Shown one piece after another: positions 6,847 to 15,578 of a DNA stretch of 38,761 bases (position 1 is the first letter of the stretch; each line of letters opens with the position of its first letter). The stretch comes from Planctomycetota bacterium. GTDB lineage: Bacteria > Planctomycetota > Phycisphaerae > Sedimentisphaerales > Anaerobacaceae. The translations under genes and the position numbers were made by a program. Where the stretch lies: assembly GCA_023481165.1 (NCBI GenBank), contig JAMCWO010000320.1, positions 1 to 38,761 on the forward strand, read 5' to 3'. The notes under the pieces were generated by a model. The model saw only the letters and a program-made list of their open reading frames with translations, had not been told where the DNA came from and made no database searches.

Positions 6847-7593
6847 TCAGGTGGAGAACACGTGCTTGGCCAGCTTGGGGGGACGGCCGAGGATGTGGGT
6901 GAAATGATGGATCAGGACCTGCTCGATTTCGTCGAGCGTGGCCTGGTCGGCCTGGGCGATTCGCTTGATGTCGGCCAAGGCCTGGGCCGCCTTGGGGCCC
7001 AGGCGGATCTTGTCGGGGAAGCTCATCTCACAGTCCCGACAGACCAGCCCGTTGGCCGCCGCACTGAAGTAACTCTCGCGCCCATCCGCGCCGAACGGTC
7101 TCTTGCAGTTGACGCACGAGCTCAGAACAGGCTGCAACCCGACCTCGTGCAGCAGGACGAACTGGAACAGGATCAGGCGGATCATGAGGTCCCGGCGGTC
7201 CGGTCCGACCTTGCCCTCTTCGATATCTTGCAGGAAGCGCAGAAAATGATCGAAGAGATCCGGGTGCGGATCGTACTCTTCCGTCAGCAGATCCAGCAGT
7301 TCCGCCGCCAAGAGAGCGCTGTGCAGCGCCGCGAGGTTCCGCCGCACTTCGCCGCGCACCGGCTGCGGCTGAAACTCCGTCAGGGTGGCGAGCTGGTCTT
7401 TACGCACGCCGGAAAAGACGATGACGCCGAAAGAAAGCGGCTCAATCGGACCTTCAAAAGAGGATTTGGGCCGCTTGGAGCCTTTGGCGATCGCCCGAAT
7501 CTTGCCGGCGGAACGGCCGAACAGGGTCACGATCTGCGACGTCTCGGAGTAATCGACCACGCGAATACAGATGGCTTGGTCCTTGGTCAGCAT
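6847..7593 (-). CDS. recO: DNA repair protein RecO
   Basis: RecO loads RecA onto SSB-coated DNA together with RecF/RecR. The 248-residue protein starts MLTKDQAICIRVVDYSETSQ, typical of the N-terminal OB fold (VTLFGRSAGKIRAIAKGSKR). The C-terminal helical domain carries the RecO zinc-binding pairs CVNCKRPFG and GLVCRDCEM. The start lies two bases after the corC-like stop, so it is the last gene of the long minus-strand operon that begins at purA or upstream. Confidence 0.95.
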   Translation of the reverse strand: MLTKDQAICIRVVDYSETSQIVTLFGRSAGKIRAIAKGSKRPKSSFEGPIEPLSFGVIVFSGVRKDQLATLTEFQPQPVRGEVRRNLAALHSALLAAELLDLLTEEYDPHPDLFDHFLRFLQDIEEGKVGPDRRDLMIRLILFQFVLLHEVGLQPVLSSCVNCKRPFGADGRESYFSAAANGLVCRDCEMSFPDKIRLGPKAAQALADIKRIAQADQATLDEIEQVLIHHFTHILGRPPKLAKHVFST

Positions 7594-7595
7594 AC

Positions 7596-8885
7596 TCAGT
7601 GCTCGCCTCCCTTCTGAATGCGAACGCGTTTGATGCGCCGCGGCTCGGCGGAGGCGATCGTGAACTTCAGGTTGTCGTAGTCGAAGTGCTCGCCGGCCTT
7701 GGGGATGTATCCCAGCCGGGAGAAGACGAAGCCGCCCACCGTGTCGTAATCCTCATCTTCCGGCAGGTCCAGCGCGTACTCATCGTTGAGATCGTCCACG
7801 TACATGCGGGCGTCCACTTCGACCGTATGCTCATCGATCTGGCGGACCGATTCCGGCGGGGTCTTCTCGTACTCGTCGGTGATCGGGCCGACCAGCTCTT
7901 CCAGAATATCCTCCAGCGTGACGAGACCCGCCGTGCCGCCGTATTCATCGAGCACGACCGCCAGATGGAGCTTTTGATTCTGAAACTCATGCAGCAGGGC
8001 CCGCAGCGGCTTGGTCTCCGGCACGAAATAGACTTCGCGCATCCGGTCCCGCACATGGAAGTCCTGCGCCCTGTGCCCGATCTCGGCCAGCAGGTCCTTG
8101 GCATAGATCAGCCCGACGATGTTGTCGATATTCTCCTCGTACACCGGGATGCGGGAGTGTCCCACCTGGCGGATGGTTTCCAGCACGGTGGGCAGATCCG
8201 CCTCGACATCGACGGCGACCAGATCGGTCCGCGGCGTCATGATCTCGCCCGCCGTGCTCTCGCGCAGCTCCAGCACGTTCTCGATCATCTCCTGCTCTTC
8301 TTCGTCCACGGCCCCTTCCATCCGGTGCAGCTGCAGATCCTCGAGAAACTCCTCCTGTCTTTCCTCCTGCTGCTGGTGCGGCGTGGTCGGCGGCACACCG
8401 GCGAGCCGGCGCACGAAGATATCGTAAAGCTGCAAGAGGTACAGAATCGGCGTCGCCAGGACAGCCAGCACGAGCAGGATATCATAGGTGCGGCTGATCA
8501 GCTTCTCACCGGCGTATTTCGCCCAGGCATGCGGAATGGCCAGGCTGAACACGGAGAAGATCGCCACGGCAGCGATGAACACCCACAGATAACCGGCGGC
8601 GTCCAGCGTCCCGTGCCAACGGGTCACCAGCGCCACCAGCAACAACAGGGCCCCGATATTGAACACGAGCCGGTAGAACACGCAGGCCAGGATCAGTTGG
8701 TCGGCGTTGGCCGCGATCTTTTCCACGAGTTCGGGCCGCTCCTGACCGTTGACGGCCTTGAGCTCCTCCTGGAGCCGCAGGCGGGAGAACATCCGCAGCG
8801 CGTTGGCACAGACGGAAAAGAAGGTGGTCGCTCCCACACACAGGCAGGTCAACAGCACAGCCCAACCGACAAAACCCACGTTCAA
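7596..8885 (-). CDS. CorC/HlyC-family membrane protein (CNNM, two CBS domains, CorC domain)
   Basis: A 429-residue CNNM/CorC-type membrane protein; the family is implicated in Mg2+/Co2+ efflux and was historically called hemolysin C. Residues about 5-165 form the DUF21/CNNM membrane domain, with four hydrophobic segments. Residues about 210-330 hold the CBS pair (VLELRESTAGEIMTPRTDLV, HSRIPVYEENIDNIVGLIYA, VVLDEYGGTAGLVTLEDILE). Residues about 345-425 form the CorC_HlyC transporter-associated domain, with DYDTVGGFVFSRLGYIPKAG. The start overlaps the ybeY stop by four bases. The ybeY-corC pairing is conserved in many bacteria. Confidence 0.92.
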   Translation of the reverse strand: MNVGFVGWAVLLTCLCVGATTFFSVCANALRMFSRLRLQEELKAVNGQERPELVEKIAANADQLILACVFYRLVFNIGALLLLVALVTRWHGTLDAAGYLWVFIAAVAIFSVFSLAIPHAWAKYAGEKLISRTYDILLVLAVLATPILYLLQLYDIFVRRLAGVPPTTPHQQQEERQEEFLEDLQLHRMEGAVDEEEQEMIENVLELRESTAGEIMTPRTDLVAVDVEADLPTVLETIRQVGHSRIPVYEENIDNIVGLIYAKDLLAEIGHRAQDFHVRDRMREVYFVPETKPLRALLHEFQNQKLHLAVVLDEYGGTAGLVTLEDILEELVGPITDEYEKTPPESVRQIDEHTVEVDARMYVDDLNDEYALDLPEDEDYDTVGGFVFSRLGYIPKAGEHFDYDNLKFTIASAEPRRIKRVRIQKGGEH

Positions 8886-9355
8886 ATCCCTTTCCCAATC
8901 TCTCGTCGGTGATGATACACCAATCCGTAGCCCAAATGTTGAAGAATTTCATCCTCCGTCCGGTGCATCCGGCGGGCCTGCCTTTCGGTCGCATCCTCGA
9001 AGCCGAGGTCGTGCAGCAGCCCGTGCGTGATATACAACGCCAGCTCCGCCTGGGCCTCATGCCCGCGCTGGGTCGCTTCGCGGAGCGCCAGCGCGCCGTT
9101 GACAATCAGATCGAAGACCTTTCGCCCCCGGGGCTCCGTCTCATCGGACAGATCGAAGCTCAGACAATCCGTCGTACCGTCATGGTGGAGGAATCTCCGG
9201 TTCAGCGCGGCGATCTCGGCGTCATCCACAATGCCGATACTGATTCTGGCCTCGGAGATCCCGAACTGCCGGCAGACGGCGCGCCTGCCTTTCGATAATG
9301 GCGGCACATCCGCCGGGAGCTTCTCCACGTGATTGGTGATCTGCACCGTAATCAT
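8882..9355 (-). CDS. ybeY: Endoribonuclease YbeY (rRNA maturation factor)
   Basis: YbeY is a single-strand RNase involved in 16S rRNA 3' maturation and ribosome quality control. The start is the ATG at 9355, giving 157 residues (MITVQITNHVEKLPADVPPL). The reading frame stays open upstream, but that part has arginine-rich out-of-frame composition. Conserved features are LNRRFLHHDGTTDCLSFDLS and the metal site HGLLHDLGFED. In that site the canonical third ligand (the final His of HGxLHLxGYDH) is Asp. It lies between the 7TM-HD gene (13-base gap) and the corC-like gene (overlap), matching the usual phoH-HD-ybeY-corC order. Confidence 0.93.
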   Translation of the reverse strand: MITVQITNHVEKLPADVPPLSKGRRAVCRQFGISEARISIGIVDDAEIAALNRRFLHHDGTTDCLSFDLSDETEPRGRKVFDLIVNGALALREATQRGHEAQAELALYITHGLLHDLGFEDATERQARRMHRTEDEILQHLGYGLVYHHRREIGKGI

Positions 9356-9368
9356 CGCCGCGGCCGAC

Positions 9369-11006
9369 TCACGTTTCCACCATCTTCGCCACGCTCGATT
9401 TGATCGTGCGGGACGAGGCGTCCGGCGCCGTAGGGTAGGCGATACGGCCGTGGTACTGGGCCGCGAGGGACTTCGACATGCTCGCCTCAATCTGGCTCAG
9501 CTCGCGGAGCGTCAGATCGCACTCGTCGAACTGGCCATCCTCCAGCCGCTTCATGGCAATGTTGTGCACGACCGTCTCGACCTTGGCCAGCGTCACATCG
9601 GACAGGGAGCGGGTCGCGCTCTCCACCGCATCGGCCAGCATGATGATCGCGGCTTCCCGGCTCCGGGGCCGCGGACCCGCGTAGCGGAACTCGCTTTCGC
9701 TCGGCGGCGGCTCGATCAGCTTCTTGCCGGCCCCGCCCGGCCCCGACTCCTCATACTTCCGTTTGGCCTCATAGTAGAACGGCTCCACCAGCGTCGTGCC
9801 GTGGTGCGTCTCGATGAATTGATGCAGGACGATGGGCAGGCCGAATTCCTTGGCCATCTCCAGCCCGTCCTTGACATGTCCCACGATGATGAGCTGACTC
9901 ATGGCGGGCGAGAGCTCTTTGTGCTTGCTGGTCGAGCCCATCTCGTTCTCGGTGAAATACTTGGGCTTGTTGATCTTGCCGATGTCGTGGTAATAGGCCC
10001 CGACCCGGCACAGCAGCCCGTTGCCGCCGATCGCCTCGGCGGCCGCCTCCGCGATCGACCCGATGAGCAGACTATGGCTGAACGTCCCCGGCGCTTCCAT
10101 CGCCAGCTTCTTGAGCAGGGCCTGGTTGGCGTCGGAATAGTCCAGCAGGGTCATGCTCGTCGCGATACGAAAGAGCCGCTCGATCAAAGGCAACAGGCTC
10201 TGCATCAAAAGCCCCGCGAGAAACGCCGCACAGGCATAGTAGCCCGAGGCCTGAAAGACGGTGATCCAGTTCGGCGGCTCGCCCAGGAAATTCAGATAAG
10301 GCACCGCCATGGCGGTGAGAAAAACCACCGTCGCGGTCACGGCACTGACCTCCAGCAGCTTCATCCGCGTGCGGATTTCCTTGAGGGTGAAGCAGCAGAC
10401 GGCCGCCCCGGTGATCATCGTGAGGAACAGCCGCATGCCTTGCAACTGGAAGGCTTGGTCCGGCTTGGGCCCCACGGCCAGCGACGCGAGGACACAGTAC
10501 AAGGCGCTCAGGCCGATGGCGAACCGTTGGTCGTAGGCGATCACCAGGATGATCGCGGTCAGGATCGCCGTGCCGACCCCCCACCCCAGCCCCCACAGAG
10601 CGTTGCCGCTCGAGAGGGAGCCCAACTTCGTCACCGCCAACAGCGCGGGAAACAGCAGAACCAGCCCCAGGGCCTTGGCATGATTCCGCAGCAGACGGTT
10701 CTGATAATGATAGACATACAAGCCGCCCCCGATCGCCGCGAAGACGACCATCAGGGAGGAGGCGGCCAGCGCTCGGTAGCGCCCGGGCCGGGCGAGGCCG
10801 AAGGACAGCACGCCGATGCACAGGACCACAAACACGAGCCACAGCAGCAGAGAGATGACCACATCGGCATCCACCAGCCGCGAGCACCACAAGGAGCGCT
10901 CGGTAGCGATATTGCGGCGGACCTGGTCCCGCCGGGGGCTGGTTTTCCTAAGCAGCGCCATATCCCCCGCCCGGCGTGCAGCCGCCTCCGAGACCCGCGG
11001 CCCCAC
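9369..11006 (-). CDS. 7TM-HD family cyclic di-AMP phosphodiesterase (PgpH-like), lacking the extracellular domain
   Basis: A 545-residue membrane protein with an intracellular HD hydrolase domain. Residues about 45-275 contain seven or eight hydrophobic segments. The HD domain follows, with LAMEAPGTFSHSLLIGSIAE, the metal motif YYHDIGKINKPKYF, and HHGTTLVEPFYYEAKRK. PgpH-type enzymes degrade cyclic di-AMP; that substrate is inferred from family and operon context. The canonical protein carries a large N-terminal extracellular 7TMR-HDED domain, absent here: the first membrane helix starts by residue 46. The GTG at 11006 is used; an ATG at 10961 is equally possible. It lies between phoH and ybeY, as in many bacteria. 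Confidence 0.88.
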   Translation of the reverse strand: MGPRVSEAAARRAGDMALLRKTSPRRDQVRRNIATERSLWCSRLVDADVVISLLLWLVFVVLCIGVLSFGLARPGRYRALAASSLMVVFAAIGGGLYVYHYQNRLLRNHAKALGLVLLFPALLAVTKLGSLSSGNALWGLGWGVGTAILTAIILVIAYDQRFAIGLSALYCVLASLAVGPKPDQAFQLQGMRLFLTMITGAAVCCFTLKEIRTRMKLLEVSAVTATVVFLTAMAVPYLNFLGEPPNWITVFQASGYYACAAFLAGLLMQSLLPLIERLFRIATSMTLLDYSDANQALLKKLAMEAPGTFSHSLLIGSIAEAAAEAIGGNGLLCRVGAYYHDIGKINKPKYFTENEMGSTSKHKELSPAMSQLIIVGHVKDGLEMAKEFGLPIVLHQFIETHHGTTLVEPFYYEAKRKYEESGPGGAGKKLIEPPPSESEFRYAGPRPRSREAAIIMLADAVESATRSLSDVTLAKVETVVHNIAMKRLEDGQFDECDLTLRELSQIEASMSKSLAAQYHGRIAYPTAPDASSRTIKSSVAKMVET

Positions 11007-11033
11007 CGCCCATCCATGTCTGTTCGAATGTCC

Positions 11034-11996
11034 TCACGACCTTTCGCGCTCCCCGGCACGGCCTCTGGCCTCCTGCCGGATTCGATAGGCCTCCACAATG
11101 TTCTGGACCAGCCGATGCCGTACGATATCCTGCTGGCTCAATTCCACCACGCCGATGCCGTCGACGCGCCGGAGGATCTCGATGGCCTCGACCATGCCGC
11201 TTTTCTGATTGGCGGCCAGATCCACCTGCGTGACGTCGCCGGTGATGATCATTTTCGAGCCGTGCCCCAGACGCGTCAAGACCATCAGCATTTGCAGGCC
11301 CGAGGTGTTCTGGGCTTCGTCGCAGATGATGGCCGCCTCGTTCAGGGTGCGGCCGCGCATGAAGGCCAGGGGGATGATCTCGATGATATCGAGCTCCATG
11401 AATTTGCGCATCTGGGCAAAGTCCATCATGTCCTCGATCGCGTCGAACAGCGGCCGCAGGTACGGGTTGACCTTGGCGGCGATGTCGCCCGGCAGAAAGC
11501 CCAGCTTCTCGCCCGCCTCGACCGCCGGCCGGGCCAGCACGATCCGCCGAATCTGGCGTTTCTTGAGCATGGACACCGCGACCGCGACGGCCAGATAGGT
11601 CTTGCCCGTCCCCGCCGGGCCGGTGCAAAACGTGACGTCAGTATGGAGCATCGTCTCGATGTAATGCAATTGCCCGGCAGTCGAAGGCTCCACCAGCTTG
11701 TTGGAGTAGACGGTGATGGCCTGCTCGCTCTCCTCCTGGCCCGGAACCGGTCCCTGCGCGACGAATTCCGTGACGTCATCCACCGTCAGACGCCGGTGCT
11801 TGAGCAGATGTTTCTGCATCTGATCGATGACTTCGGCGGCCCGGTGAACGTTTTCCTCCGCCCCGCTGATATACAGGTCCGACTGGCGCGCCGTAATCTG
11901 CACGCCCAAGGACCGACGCAGAAGACGAAGGTGGCTGTCGGCAGGGCCGAACAACTCCAGTTGCTTCTCGGGGTCCAATTGTACCGTTACTTCCAA
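11034..11996 (-). CDS. phoH: PhoH family ATPase
   Basis: A 320-residue PhoH/YbeZ-type P-loop ATPase, linked in other bacteria to RNA metabolism together with YbeY. The N-terminal 90 residues form a KH-like domain (LLRRSLGVQITARQSDLYIS). The ATPase core has Walker A CTGPAGTGKTYLAVAVA (about residue 137), RRIVLARPAVEAGEKLGFLP, and Walker B AIICDEAQNTSGLQMLMVLT, then the sensor segment KMIITGDVTQVDL. Length and motifs are those of a standard PhoH. It is followed on the same strand by the 7TM-HD gene (27-base gap). Confidence 0.96.
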   Translation of the reverse strand: MEVTVQLDPEKQLELFGPADSHLRLLRRSLGVQITARQSDLYISGAEENVHRAAEVIDQMQKHLLKHRRLTVDDVTEFVAQGPVPGQEESEQAITVYSNKLVEPSTAGQLHYIETMLHTDVTFCTGPAGTGKTYLAVAVAVSMLKKRQIRRIVLARPAVEAGEKLGFLPGDIAAKVNPYLRPLFDAIEDMMDFAQMRKFMELDIIEIIPLAFMRGRTLNEAAIICDEAQNTSGLQMLMVLTRLGHGSKMIITGDVTQVDLAANQKSGMVEAIEILRRVDGIGVVELSQQDIVRHRLVQNIVEAYRIRQEARGRAGERERS

Positions 11997-12041
11997 ATCT
12001 GTCTCTCGCTACACAATCATCAAATCTTCAGCCGGCCTCCC

Positions 12042-12923
12042 TCATGCCGTCCGTCCGAAGAATGCATAGGCGACCGGCGCTGCCAACAGCAGCGAATCGA
12101 TCACATCCAGTATACCGCCGAAACCGGGCACGCGGTTCGAGGAATCCTTCTGCTGCGCATCGCGTTTGAGCATCGACTCGGCCAGATCGCTCAACTGCCC
12201 GATCACCGCCATGCACGCGCCGAAGATCGGGGCTACCCAAACCTGCATTATACCAAGAACCAGCGCAAATGCGATACTCACGACCATCGCGGCGACGATG
12301 GCGCCCGCCAGTCCCTCCCAAGTCTTCTTCGGACTGACGCGGGGCGCAAGTTTGTGCTTGCCGAACAGCTTTCCGAGTGTGTAAGCCCCGATGTCAGAAC
12401 ATTTTACGACAAAAATGAACATCAGGATCGCCCAGGGCCCCTCGTCAATGCGTATCCCGAGCACGAAAGCCCCCAAAAGGCCGAGATACAGCAGCGAGAA
12501 ACAACTGACTCCGCAGTTGGCCAACACTCCATCGTTGCCAAGCTGGAGATGCTGCTGCAAGAACATGGCCGCCAGCACAAACGCCAGGACCGAGAGAAGA
12601 TACATACCCTGGGAGATTTGAAGAAGCTGGGGCCAGTACCAAGCCGTGCCAACCAGAACCAGTCCGATCGTGGTGACGGGATTGAGCACGGCGAGTCCTC
12701 GGCCGGCCGCCAGCCGGGAAAGCTCGATCCCCCCAAGGCTGAGGGTTACGGCGAGCAGAGCCATCAGCAGCGTTGCCTGCACAGGGCAGTTGTCGGCAGT
12801 GGAAGCCGTCAGGGAGCCATCCAGCCACCCGTCGAAAAGGACCAGGCCGGCGAGCAGGATCGTCATCAAGGTCCCGAAAAGTAATCTGTATCTAAGCATG
12901 TCCGCCGGATGCGACAACTCCAT
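12042..12923 (-). CDS. cdsA: Phosphatidate cytidylyltransferase CdsA
   Basis: CdsA makes CDP-diacylglycerol from phosphatidate and CTP, feeding phospholipid synthesis. The 293-residue protein has about eight hydrophobic segments and the C-terminal family signature SMLKRDAQQKDSSNRVPGFG followed by GILDVID. Compared with the classic signature (K-D...P-G-H-G-G...D-R-x-D), the His is Phe and the Arg after Asp is Val, while the KD and the two Asp are kept. The start may instead be the ATG at 12899 (MLRYRLLFGTLM). It follows uppS, the common arrangement uppS-cdsA. Confidence 0.92.
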   Translation of the reverse strand: MELSHPADMLRYRLLFGTLMTILLAGLVLFDGWLDGSLTASTADNCPVQATLLMALLAVTLSLGGIELSRLAAGRGLAVLNPVTTIGLVLVGTAWYWPQLLQISQGMYLLSVLAFVLAAMFLQQHLQLGNDGVLANCGVSCFSLLYLGLLGAFVLGIRIDEGPWAILMFIFVVKCSDIGAYTLGKLFGKHKLAPRVSPKKTWEGLAGAIVAAMVVSIAFALVLGIMQVWVAPIFGACMAVIGQLSDLAESMLKRDAQQKDSSNRVPGFGGILDVIDSLLLAAPVAYAFFGRTA

Positions 12924-12998
12924 ATGCCGCCCTGCCAGAACACCCGCCCAGCGCTGCCACCCGGCATCTGCACAATTCGTGCGGGCACAGCGCTATTC

Positions 12999-13802
12999 TC
13001 AAGCTTTCAGCGTGTTGGCCGCTGGGCTGCGGCCCGGTGCGGCGGTGTCGATCGCGCCGAAACGCCGATCCCGGCGGGCATAGGCCAGCAACGCTTCTTC
13101 CAGCGACCGTTCATCGAACTGGGGCCAGAGAGTATCGGTCACATAGAACTCGCTGTAGGAGATCTGCCAGAGGAGAAAGTTGCTGACCCGCAGCTCGCTG
13201 GCCGTCCGGATCAGCAGGTCGGGATCGGGCAGTCCCGCCGTATACAGGTGCGCGCTGATGCAAGTCTCGTCGATATCCTCCAGCCGCAGACGGCCCTCCT
13301 GGTGCGCTTGCGCGATCGCCCGCGCCGCATCGACGATCTCCGCCCGGCCGCTGTAGTTGAGGGCCAGGGCCAAGGCCATGCCGGTGTTATTCCGGGTCAG
13401 CTCCAGCGTTTCCCGCAGCGAATCACTGACCATCTCGGGCAGCCCTGCCATGCGGCCCAGATGGATCAGTTTGACGTTGTTCCGCATCAGGTTCGGCCGA
13501 ATGGCGACCAGGTAGTCGGCGTAGAGGTGCATCAAGGCGTTGACCTCGGCCTTGGGCCGCTTCCAGTTCTCGATGCTGAACGAGTACAGCGTCAGCGACT
13601 TCATCCCGAAATCGACGCAGCACTGGGCGATGGTTTCCGCCGTCTTGGCCCCCTGCCGGTGGCCCTCGTAGCGCGGCAGATTCTTGTGCTGGGCCCAGCG
13701 GCCGTTGCCGTCCATGATGATGGCGATGTTGCGCGGCAACTGCTCCGGCTCCAGACCCAGCCGCGCCGCCGTCTCGGCCAACTTTTGATCCATGCTCTTC
13801 AT
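12999..13802 (-). CDS. uppS: Isoprenyl transferase (undecaprenyl diphosphate synthase)
   Basis: This cis-prenyltransferase condenses isopentenyl units onto farnesyl diphosphate to give the lipid carrier for cell-wall synthesis. Motifs visible: the diphosphate-binding IAIIMDGNGRWAQHKNLPRY with the catalytic Asp (about residue 30), GHRQGAKT, LTLYSFSIENWKRPKAEVNA, and the C-terminal PDPDLLIRTASELRVSNFLL. The length of about 267 residues is normal. A TTG at 13808 overlaps the purA stop; I chose the ATG at 13802, and an ATG at 13793 is also possible. UppP (at 21147) recycles the carrier this enzyme makes. Confidence 0.95.
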   Translation of the reverse strand: MKSMDQKLAETAARLGLEPEQLPRNIAIIMDGNGRWAQHKNLPRYEGHRQGAKTAETIAQCCVDFGMKSLTLYSFSIENWKRPKAEVNALMHLYADYLVAIRPNLMRNNVKLIHLGRMAGLPEMVSDSLRETLELTRNNTGMALALALNYSGRAEIVDAARAIAQAHQEGRLRLEDIDETCISAHLYTAGLPDPDLLIRTASELRVSNFLLWQISYSEFYVTDTLWPQFDERSLEEALLAYARRDRRFGAIDTAAPGRSPAANTLKA

Positions 13803-13804
13803 AG

Positions 13805-15088
13805 TCAACGAACGCGCCTTATGATGGTCTGGCTGCGCTGGGGCCCAACGCCGATCATCTCAATGGGCTTGCCGATAATCTCCTCGATCCGCCGGACGTA
13901 GAGCTGCGCGTTTTTCGGCAATTGCTGGAAGGTCGTCACCTGACCGATGTCTTCTTCCCAACCGGCCATGCGCTCGTAAATCGGCCGCGCCTTGGCGAGC
14001 CGGTCGATGTTGGCCGGGAAGAACGTCTTGCTCTGCCCCTCAATCTCGTAGGCCGAACAAAGGTTCAGCTCTTTCAACCCCCCGAGCGTATCCAGATGCA
14101 GCAGTGCCAGCGAATCGATCGAGCCGATCTTGACGCTGTAGGCGGCGGCGACCGCGTCGAACCACCCGCACCGTCGCGGCCGGCCCGTGGTCGTGCCATA
14201 CTCGTGGCCCTTGTCGCGAATGTACTGTCCGATCTCGTTGTCCAATTCCGTCGGGAAGGGTCCCGCCCCGACGCGGGTCGTGTACGCCTTGGCGACGCCG
14301 ATGTACTTGTCGATCATGCGGGCCGGCACACCGCAGCCGGCGGGCACGCCCAGCGAGCTGGAGTTGGAGCTGGTTACATAGGGGAACGTCCCGTGATCCA
14401 AGTCGAGAAGCGAGCCCTGGGCGCCCTCGAAGAGGACGGATTTGCCCTCGGCAATCGCGGTATGGAGCCATTCCGTCGTATCCGCGACCAGCGGCGCGAG
14501 CCGGGCCGCATACTGTTTGCAGCTCTCCATGACGGCGTCGACGCTCATCGGCTCGGCGCCATAGAGAGCGGCGAAGAGCTTGTTCTTATATTCAAGGATG
14601 GTCTGAAGCTTCTTGTTGAGGGCGGGCAAATCGCGAAAGTCGCTCATGCGCACGGCGTAGCTGCGTCCCACCTTGTCCGCGTAGCACGGACCGATGCCGC
14701 GGATCGTCGTGCCCAGCTTCTGCTTGCCCAGCGACTCCTCCCGCAACTGGTCCTCGCGCTTGTGGTAATCCAGGACGACATGGGCGTTCTCGCTGATGAG
14801 CAGGCGGTCGTTGAGCGTGATGCCGCGCTGCGCCAGGCCGTCGATCTCGCTGATCAGGACCGCCGGGTCCACGACGACCGCATTGGCGATGACACAGGCC
14901 ACGCCGGTCCGTACGGAACCGCTCGGGAGCAGGTGCAGGGCAAAGCGCTCCTCCCCAATCACGACGGTATGGCCCGCGTTCGAGCCGCCGCCGTAGCGGA
15001 CCACGATATCGCTGTTTTCCGCGAGGATATCGACGACCTTGCCCTTGCCTTCGTCACCCCACTGCAAACCCACTACGCAAATATTCAT
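13805..15088 (-). CDS. purA: Adenylosuccinate synthetase
   Basis: PurA uses GTP to join IMP and aspartate, the first committed step to AMP. The 427-residue protein has the N-terminal GLQWGDEGKGKVVDILAE with the catalytic Asp, YGGGSNAGHTVVIGEERFAL, the QGSLLDLDHGTFPYVTSSNS segment and the C-terminal GTTTGRPRRCGWFDAVAAAY, all family hallmarks. It begins the visible minus-strand housekeeping run and overlaps the next start. The 490 bases upstream are filled with hairpin repeats, and I see no clear minus-strand promoter there. Confidence 0.97.
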   Translation of the reverse strand: MNICVVGLQWGDEGKGKVVDILAENSDIVVRYGGGSNAGHTVVIGEERFALHLLPSGSVRTGVACVIANAVVVDPAVLISEIDGLAQRGITLNDRLLISENAHVVLDYHKREDQLREESLGKQKLGTTIRGIGPCYADKVGRSYAVRMSDFRDLPALNKKLQTILEYKNKLFAALYGAEPMSVDAVMESCKQYAARLAPLVADTTEWLHTAIAEGKSVLFEGAQGSLLDLDHGTFPYVTSSNSSSLGVPAGCGVPARMIDKYIGVAKAYTTRVGAGPFPTELDNEIGQYIRDKGHEYGTTTGRPRRCGWFDAVAAAYSVKIGSIDSLALLHLDTLGGLKELNLCSAYEIEGQSKTFFPANIDRLAKARPIYERMAGWEEDIGQVTTFQQLPKNAQLYVRRIEEIIGKPIEMIGVGPQRSQTIIRRVR

Positions 15089-15117
15089 CGAAGAACTCGT
15101 ACTTTCTCAGCCACACG

Positions 15118-15345
15118 TAACACGGGCGTCCTGCCCGTGATCCCAAGGCCGGAACCCGCCCCCGTACAGGCCGGGGGACGGCCTTGGAACCGGGCCCCCC
15201 AAACGCGTTTCATCGCGTTTGGGAACCCACTCATGGGCAAGATGCCCATACCACGAATAGACACTCGCACCCCTGAATTCAGGATCACGGGCCAGATGGG
15301 AACCCCAAACGCGAAATAATGCGTTGGGGGACCCATGCCCGTGCG
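15118..15345 (+). repeat. Cluster of about six GC-rich hairpins upstream of purA
   Basis: Within the 490-base gap between purA and the prepilin-like gene lie successive perfect or near-perfect hairpins: CACGGGC-GTCCT-GCCCGTG (15121-15139); CCAAGGCC (15143-15150) paired with GGCCTTGG (15180-15187); CCCAAACGCG paired with CGCGTTTGGG (15198-15223); ATGGGC-AAGAT-GCCCAT (15233-15249); CCCCAAACGC paired with GCGTTGGGG (15303-15329), enclosed by CACGGG/CCCGTG arms (15287-15343). The hairpin style matches the elements at 26923 and 27277. From 15346 to 15452 nothing else is apparent. Confidence 0.8.
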
Positions 15346-15452
15346 ACTAGATAAGCCATTATAGGCTACCGGCATAATCCGCGCGGGTCAACCAAATTAT
15401 TCCTCCGGGCCAGTCTCCAGTCTCCGGCCGGGAGGTTTCGCAAACAAAGGTC

Positions 15453-15480
15453 TTGACAAGTCGGCCGCAGATGGCACAAT
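15453..15480 (+). promoter_or_regulatory. Candidate sigma-70-type promoter for the prepilin module
   Basis: TTGACA, a 16-base spacer, then CACAAT. The -35 is perfect and the -10 matches four of six positions. It lies about 100 bases upstream of the start at 15579 and is the only obvious promoter ahead of the three-gene surface module. Confidence 0.45.
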
Positions 15481-15578
15481 GAAATCAGGCTGTTGAGACA
15501 ACAATGGACGAGCCGACTTTGATTCCCGCACCTTTGGAAAGCGCGCGTTTATGCCCTCACAGCCTCCCCGTTTAGCGG

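Noticed and set aside
9333..12884. A plus-strand open frame of 1183 codons opposite the pgpH-like, phoH and cdsA genes
   Set aside because: It lies antisense to three secure genes, its product is His/Arg/Gln/Asp-rich low complexity, and long antisense frames are expected in GC-rich DNA with biased codons.
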